From: JAAZHD01 sp012510895
Lineage (GTDB): Bacteria > Bacillota > Clostridia > Caldicoprobacterales > DTU083
DNA length: 60,452 nucleotides
NCBI GenBank assembly: GCA_050951465.1
Contig: JBMNJC010000027.1
Span: 1 to 60,452, forward strand
Direction of reading: 5' to 3'
Part shown: positions 52,200-60,452 of the stretch, piece by piece
Layout: each line of letters begins with the position of its first letter
Numbering within the stretch: the first letter of the stretch is position 1
Translations under genes and position numbers: made by a program
Notes under the pieces: model-generated
What the model saw: the letters and a program-made list of their open reading frames with translations, nothing else
Told to the model about the DNA's origin: nothing
Databases searched by the model: none

Positions 52200-53714
52200 A
52201 TGGAGATATTTGGTAAAGTAGTCAAAATAAATGAAAAAGATAATGTAGCTGTTGCCCTTCATGATATAAATACCGGTGAACAGATAGATACCGGCAATGG
52301 AATAATTACAGCCAGAGAACCTGTACCGTCCGGGCATAAAATTGCCTGGAAAGATATTTCCTCCGGCGAAAATGTGATAAAATACGGTTATCCGATAGGA
52401 CATGCCACGAGAACAATATTACAGGGTGAATGGATACATACTCATAATGTTAAGACTAATCTTGAGGGTCTGGAAGAGTACGTATACTCGCCTGCGGACA
52501 TACCTAAGCCTGTCGTGGAATCTTCAGAATCGGTTACATTCCAAGGCTATGTACATGAAAACGGACAGGTAGGAATCCGTAATGAGATATGGATAATACC
52601 TACTGTAGGCTGTATTAACAAAACGGCGGAAAGACTGGCGCAAATGGCTGATAAAGCTTTTTCGGACAGGAATATAGACGGGGTTTATTCGTTTGGACAT
52701 CCATATGGCTGCTCTGAATTAGGCGATGACTTGCGTTACACTCAAAAAATACTCAGAGGCCTGATCCGCCATCCTAACGCTGGAGGAGTATTGGTACTTG
52801 GTCTGGGATGCGAGAACAATAATATACCTGAAATGTTAAAAATACTGGGAGATGATATTCAGTCTTCCTCATTTCCTAATGTAGAATTTTTGAATATGCA
52901 GTCAGTACAGGATGAGCTTGATGAAGGCATGGCTAAGCTGGAAGAGCTTGTACAGAAGGCAGAGAAGGCACAGAGGGAACCGGTTCCGGTATCAAAGCTT
53001 GTAATCGGATTAAAATGCGGAGGTTCCGACGGTTTTTCCGGTATAACGGCTAATCCTTTGATAGGAATGATATCAGACAGGCTTGTTGCCATGGGCGGCA
53101 CCACCATTCTTACAGAGGTACCGGAAATGTTTGGGGCTGAAACAATTCTCATGGATCGCAGCATTAATAAAGAGGTATTTGAAAAAACCGTACGTTTAAT
53201 CAATGATTTTAAGTCATATTTCATTCGTTACGGGCAGCCTGTATATGAGAATCCGTCACCAGGTAATAAAGAAGGCGGAATAACCACTCTGGAGGATAAA
53301 TCACTTGGCTGCACACAAAAAGGCGGGACATCGTCTGTTGTGGATGTATTGGACTATGGGGAACAGGTTGTGAAAAACGGATTAAACCTTTTAAATGGCC
53401 CGGGTAATGATTTGGTTTCTTCAACGGTAATGGCTGCTGCAGGTGCTCATATGGTGCTTTTCTCAACAGGCAGAGGGACCCCATACGGATGTGCGGTGCC
53501 TACAGTGAAAATATCTACTAACAGTACATTGGCAAAGAAAAAAACCAACTGGATAGATTTTAATGCCGGAGTACTGCTTGAGGGTCAATCAGCCCAAAAA
53601 ACAGCAGATGAATTGTTTGATCTGATTTGTCAAGTTGCATCCGGAAAAAAGACAAGGAATGAGATAAACGGTTTCCGGGAAATCGCAATCTTTAAAGACG
53701 GGGTAACATTATGA
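52200..53714 (+). CDS. uxaA: Altronate dehydratase
   Basis: Fe(II)-dependent dehydration of D-altronate to 2-keto-3-deoxygluconate, 504 residues. N-terminal SAF domain (DNVAVALHDINTGEQ) is joined to the C-terminal UxaA/GarD domain. Motifs: GYVHENGQVGIRNEIWIIPTVGC, HPYGCSELGDD, LKCGGSDGFSGITANPLIG and STGRGTPYGCAVPTVKI. AGGAGG lies before the ATG. The second enzyme of the operon. Confidence 0.95.
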   Translation: MEIFGKVVKINEKDNVAVALHDINTGEQIDTGNGIITAREPVPSGHKIAWKDISSGENVIKYGYPIGHATRTILQGEWIHTHNVKTNLEGLEEYVYSPADIPKPVVESSESVTFQGYVHENGQVGIRNEIWIIPTVGCINKTAERLAQMADKAFSDRNIDGVYSFGHPYGCSELGDDLRYTQKILRGLIRHPNAGGVLVLGLGCENNNIPEMLKILGDDIQSSSFPNVEFLNMQSVQDELDEGMAKLEELVQKAEKAQREPVPVSKLVIGLKCGGSDGFSGITANPLIGMISDRLVAMGGTTILTEVPEMFGAETILMDRSINKEVFEKTVRLINDFKSYFIRYGQPVYENPSPGNKEGGITTLEDKSLGCTQKGGTSSVVDVLDYGEQVVKNGLNLLNGPGNDLVSSTVMAAAGAHMVLFSTGRGTPYGCAVPTVKISTNSTLAKKKTNWIDFNAGVLLEGQSAQKTADELFDLICQVASGKKTRNEINGFREIAIFKDGVTL

Positions 53715-53778
53715 TGATTGTTATTGTTATGGCAGCCTTGCAACATTAATTGTAAAAAATGAAAGGAAGTGTTTTAGA

Positions 53779-55029
53779 ATGGCAGCAGTAAAGGAACAGG
53801 ACTTAAGATCTGTCGTAAACCGTATAGTGGACCAGGTCAGAATAACAGATGTTCATACACATTTATACACGGCTGGCTTTGGTGATATGCTGCTTTGGGG
53901 TGTGGATGAGCTTCTAACCTATCATTATCTTATTGCCGAAACTTTCCGTTATGCAGATGTGAATTATGATGAATTCTGGAAAATGTCCAAGAAGGAGCAG
54001 GCTGATCTGATATGGAAGACCTTGTTCATAGACAACAGCCCGTACAGCGAATCCTGCCGCGGGGTGCTTACTGTGCTTCATGAACTGGGCCTGGATGTGA
54101 GCAGCCGCGACTTAGACGCATACCGGCAATATTTTGCAGACAAGACAGTTGATGAATATGTTGATATAGTATTTGAAATATCCAGAGTTAAAAATGCCGT
54201 TATGACGAATGACCCCTTTGACGAAAAAGAAAGAGCGGTTTGGGAAAAAGGTGTGAAGAAGGATGAAAGATTCTTTGCAGCCCTTCGCATCGATCCTCTA
54301 TTGATTAATTGGGAAAATGTTTGGTCTAAAATCAAATCCTGGGGCTATAATGTGGAAGAATCACTAACGGAAGACACTTATGCAGAAGTACGCAGATTTC
54401 TATCTGATTGGATAGAAAAAATGGATGCAGTTTATATGGCGGTATCGCTGTCGAATAAGTTCCGTTATCCTGATGATTCTGTACAGGCTAAACTTATTGA
54501 ACATTGCATACTTCCGGTCTGCAGAGATAAAAACATTCCCTTTGCATTGATGATCGGCGTAAACAGGCAGATAAACCCGGATCTGCGTTTGGCCGGGGAC
54601 GCTGTCGGCAAATCTGATATAGAAGCTGTAAATTATCTATGCGCCAATTATCCGAAGAATAAATTTATGGTAACCATGTTGTCCCGGGAGAATCAGCACG
54701 AACTGGCGGTTACCGCAAGAAAGTTTCGCAATCTGTTGATTTTCGGATGCTGGTGGTTCCTTAATAATCCCAGCATAATTGATGAGATTACCCGTATGAG
54801 GTTTGAATTGCTGGGTTCGAGCATAATACCTCAGCATTCCGATGCAAGAGTGCTGGATCAGTTAATTTATAAATGGTCCCATTCAAGAAAAATCATTGCA
54901 AATGTACTATATGATAAGTATAAAGATATCATGGATGCCGGGTGGGTATTGACAGAAGAGGAAATACAAAGAGATGTTGAGAAATTATTCGGCGGTGCTT
55001 TCTGGGATTTCTTAAATAAAAAGCTGTAA
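53779..55029 (+). CDS. uxaC: Glucuronate isomerase-like protein (UxaC family)
   Basis: Amidohydrolase-superfamily isomerase converting uronates to ketouronates, 416 residues; classical UxaC has about 460-470, so this is a short, divergent form. The metal motif DVHTHLYTAGFGDML (H-x-H) is at the N terminus. The UxaC-like half PFALMIGVNRQINPDLRLAGD and CWWFLNNPSIIDEITRMR is recognisable. GAAAGGAAG precedes the ATG. With uxaB and uxaA it makes the three-step uronate route to 2-keto-3-deoxygluconate; kdgK and kdgA are not in the window. Confidence 0.83.
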   Translation: MAAVKEQDLRSVVNRIVDQVRITDVHTHLYTAGFGDMLLWGVDELLTYHYLIAETFRYADVNYDEFWKMSKKEQADLIWKTLFIDNSPYSESCRGVLTVLHELGLDVSSRDLDAYRQYFADKTVDEYVDIVFEISRVKNAVMTNDPFDEKERAVWEKGVKKDERFFAALRIDPLLINWENVWSKIKSWGYNVEESLTEDTYAEVRRFLSDWIEKMDAVYMAVSLSNKFRYPDDSVQAKLIEHCILPVCRDKNIPFALMIGVNRQINPDLRLAGDAVGKSDIEAVNYLCANYPKNKFMVTMLSRENQHELAVTARKFRNLLIFGCWWFLNNPSIIDEITRMRFELLGSSIIPQHSDARVLDQLIYKWSHSRKIIANVLYDKYKDIMDAGWVLTEEEIQRDVEKLFGGAFWDFLNKKL

Positions 55030-55406
55030 GATATAATTAGGAAACGATGCCGGGGGCAATCTGATGCAATCTTCGCTCCCCGGCAGATTTAAATATAAAA
55101 CTATTTGACATAATTAGTTTGTCATGTTAATATATATTTCCGCCCGATGTACTAGTGTATAGTGCAAGGTATAAGATAAAACTTACAAAAATACAACAAA
55201 AAAACACTTGACAATATAAAAAGGGCTTGGTATTATAAAAGAGTCGCTGTCAAACAGGCAGCAAAAGTTTGGTCCTTGAAAACTAAACAGTATAGAAGAA
55301 GGAATTAAAGTCAATTCCGAGAGAATGATTGCTAATAGCGAAAAAAGTGAGAGCTAATCAAACACCAAGTTAAAGCTTCAGCCCATAAGGGCTGTAAGAT
55401 AGATTT
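55030..55406. other. Intergenic region: uxa terminator and rrn leader
   Basis: No protein gene. GCCGGGG (55049-55055) pairs with CCCCGGC (55078-55084) as a probable terminator of uxaC. From 55237 the untranslated rrn leader begins. GAAAACTAAACAGTATAG at about 55277 is complementary to CTATACTGTTTAGCTTT in the 16S-23S spacer, giving the RNase III processing stem that surrounds 16S. Confidence 0.75.
55208..55236 (+). promoter_or_regulatory. rrn promoter
   Basis: TTGACA (55208-55213), 17 bases, TATTAT (55231-55236). It lies about 170 bases before the mature 16S end. Confidence 0.85.
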
Positions 55407-60264
<4,858 letters not shown>

Positions 60265-60339
60265 AAAAAATTGCATTGTGTAGTTTTGAGGGTGTAAAGC
60301 CCTATAAGATATACCGGCTGTAACAGGCCGGGATAATAT

Positions 60340-60452
<113 letters not shown>

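Overview
The window looks like a chromosomal segment of an anaerobic, low-to-moderate GC Bacillota, most likely class Clostridia. Evidence is the strong AGGAGG ribosome sites with some TTG and GTG starts, rubrerythrin, ferredoxin-type iron-sulfur proteins, an Rnf-type membrane complex, a cobalamin riboswitch and a clostridial-type rrn operon. I cannot name the genus.

Layout. 1-10981: 3' end of a MATE exporter, feoAB with a divergent DtxR-type regulator around a 19-bp palindrome, a tRNA-Pro(GGG), a decayed type IV pilin, a frameshifted SGNH lipoprotein, a PHP/Gfo-Idh pair, and a FecCD-type ABC importer. 11077-17387: carbohydrate and nucleoside use (glycosidase-like protein, ribokinase coupled to nucleoside hydrolase, sugar isomerase) and a LacI-type regulator with its own promoter and operator. 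17443-23754: a run of four RdhA/QueG-like 4Fe-4S modules in three genes, with a serine hydrolase and a small siroheme-type sulfite reductase-like protein. 23880-25870 (minus): rubrerythrin, then an ECF S component and a DUF4430 (transcobalamin-like) protein behind a cobalamin riboswitch with its own terminator. 25982-30414: an electron-transport operon with the order RnfD-RnfG-RnfE-RnfA-NqrF plus an unknown small protein, lacking RnfB, RnfC and NqrA. 30504-37994: dusB, a regulator next to a quinate-dehydrogenase-like pair, greA, lysS and a membrane-anchored unknown. 38245-50330: a glycan or ester degradation cluster (DUF4091, two alpha/beta hydrolases, an internally duplicated unknown protein, an aldo/keto reductase, a glycosidase-like protein), interrupted by a complete IS5-family element with a CTAG target duplication. 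50551-55029: a uronate operon uxaB-uxaA-uxaC. 55208-60452: an rrn operon whose 16S (helix 6) and 23S (helix 45) each carry a large extra hairpin.

The best candidate for an undescribed system is 17.4-30.4 kb. It combines corrinoid-reductase-like proteins, riboswitch-controlled corrinoid uptake and a hybrid Rnf/Nqr flavoprotein complex that could supply low-potential electrons. This is inference from gene content and proximity.

Five genes (pilin, SGNH lipoprotein, Gfo/Idh, tandem RdhA/QueG-like protein, esterase) carry small frameshifts, most of them single bases in short homopolymers. Housekeeping genes are intact. Whether these are decay or assembly errors cannot be settled from the sequence alone.
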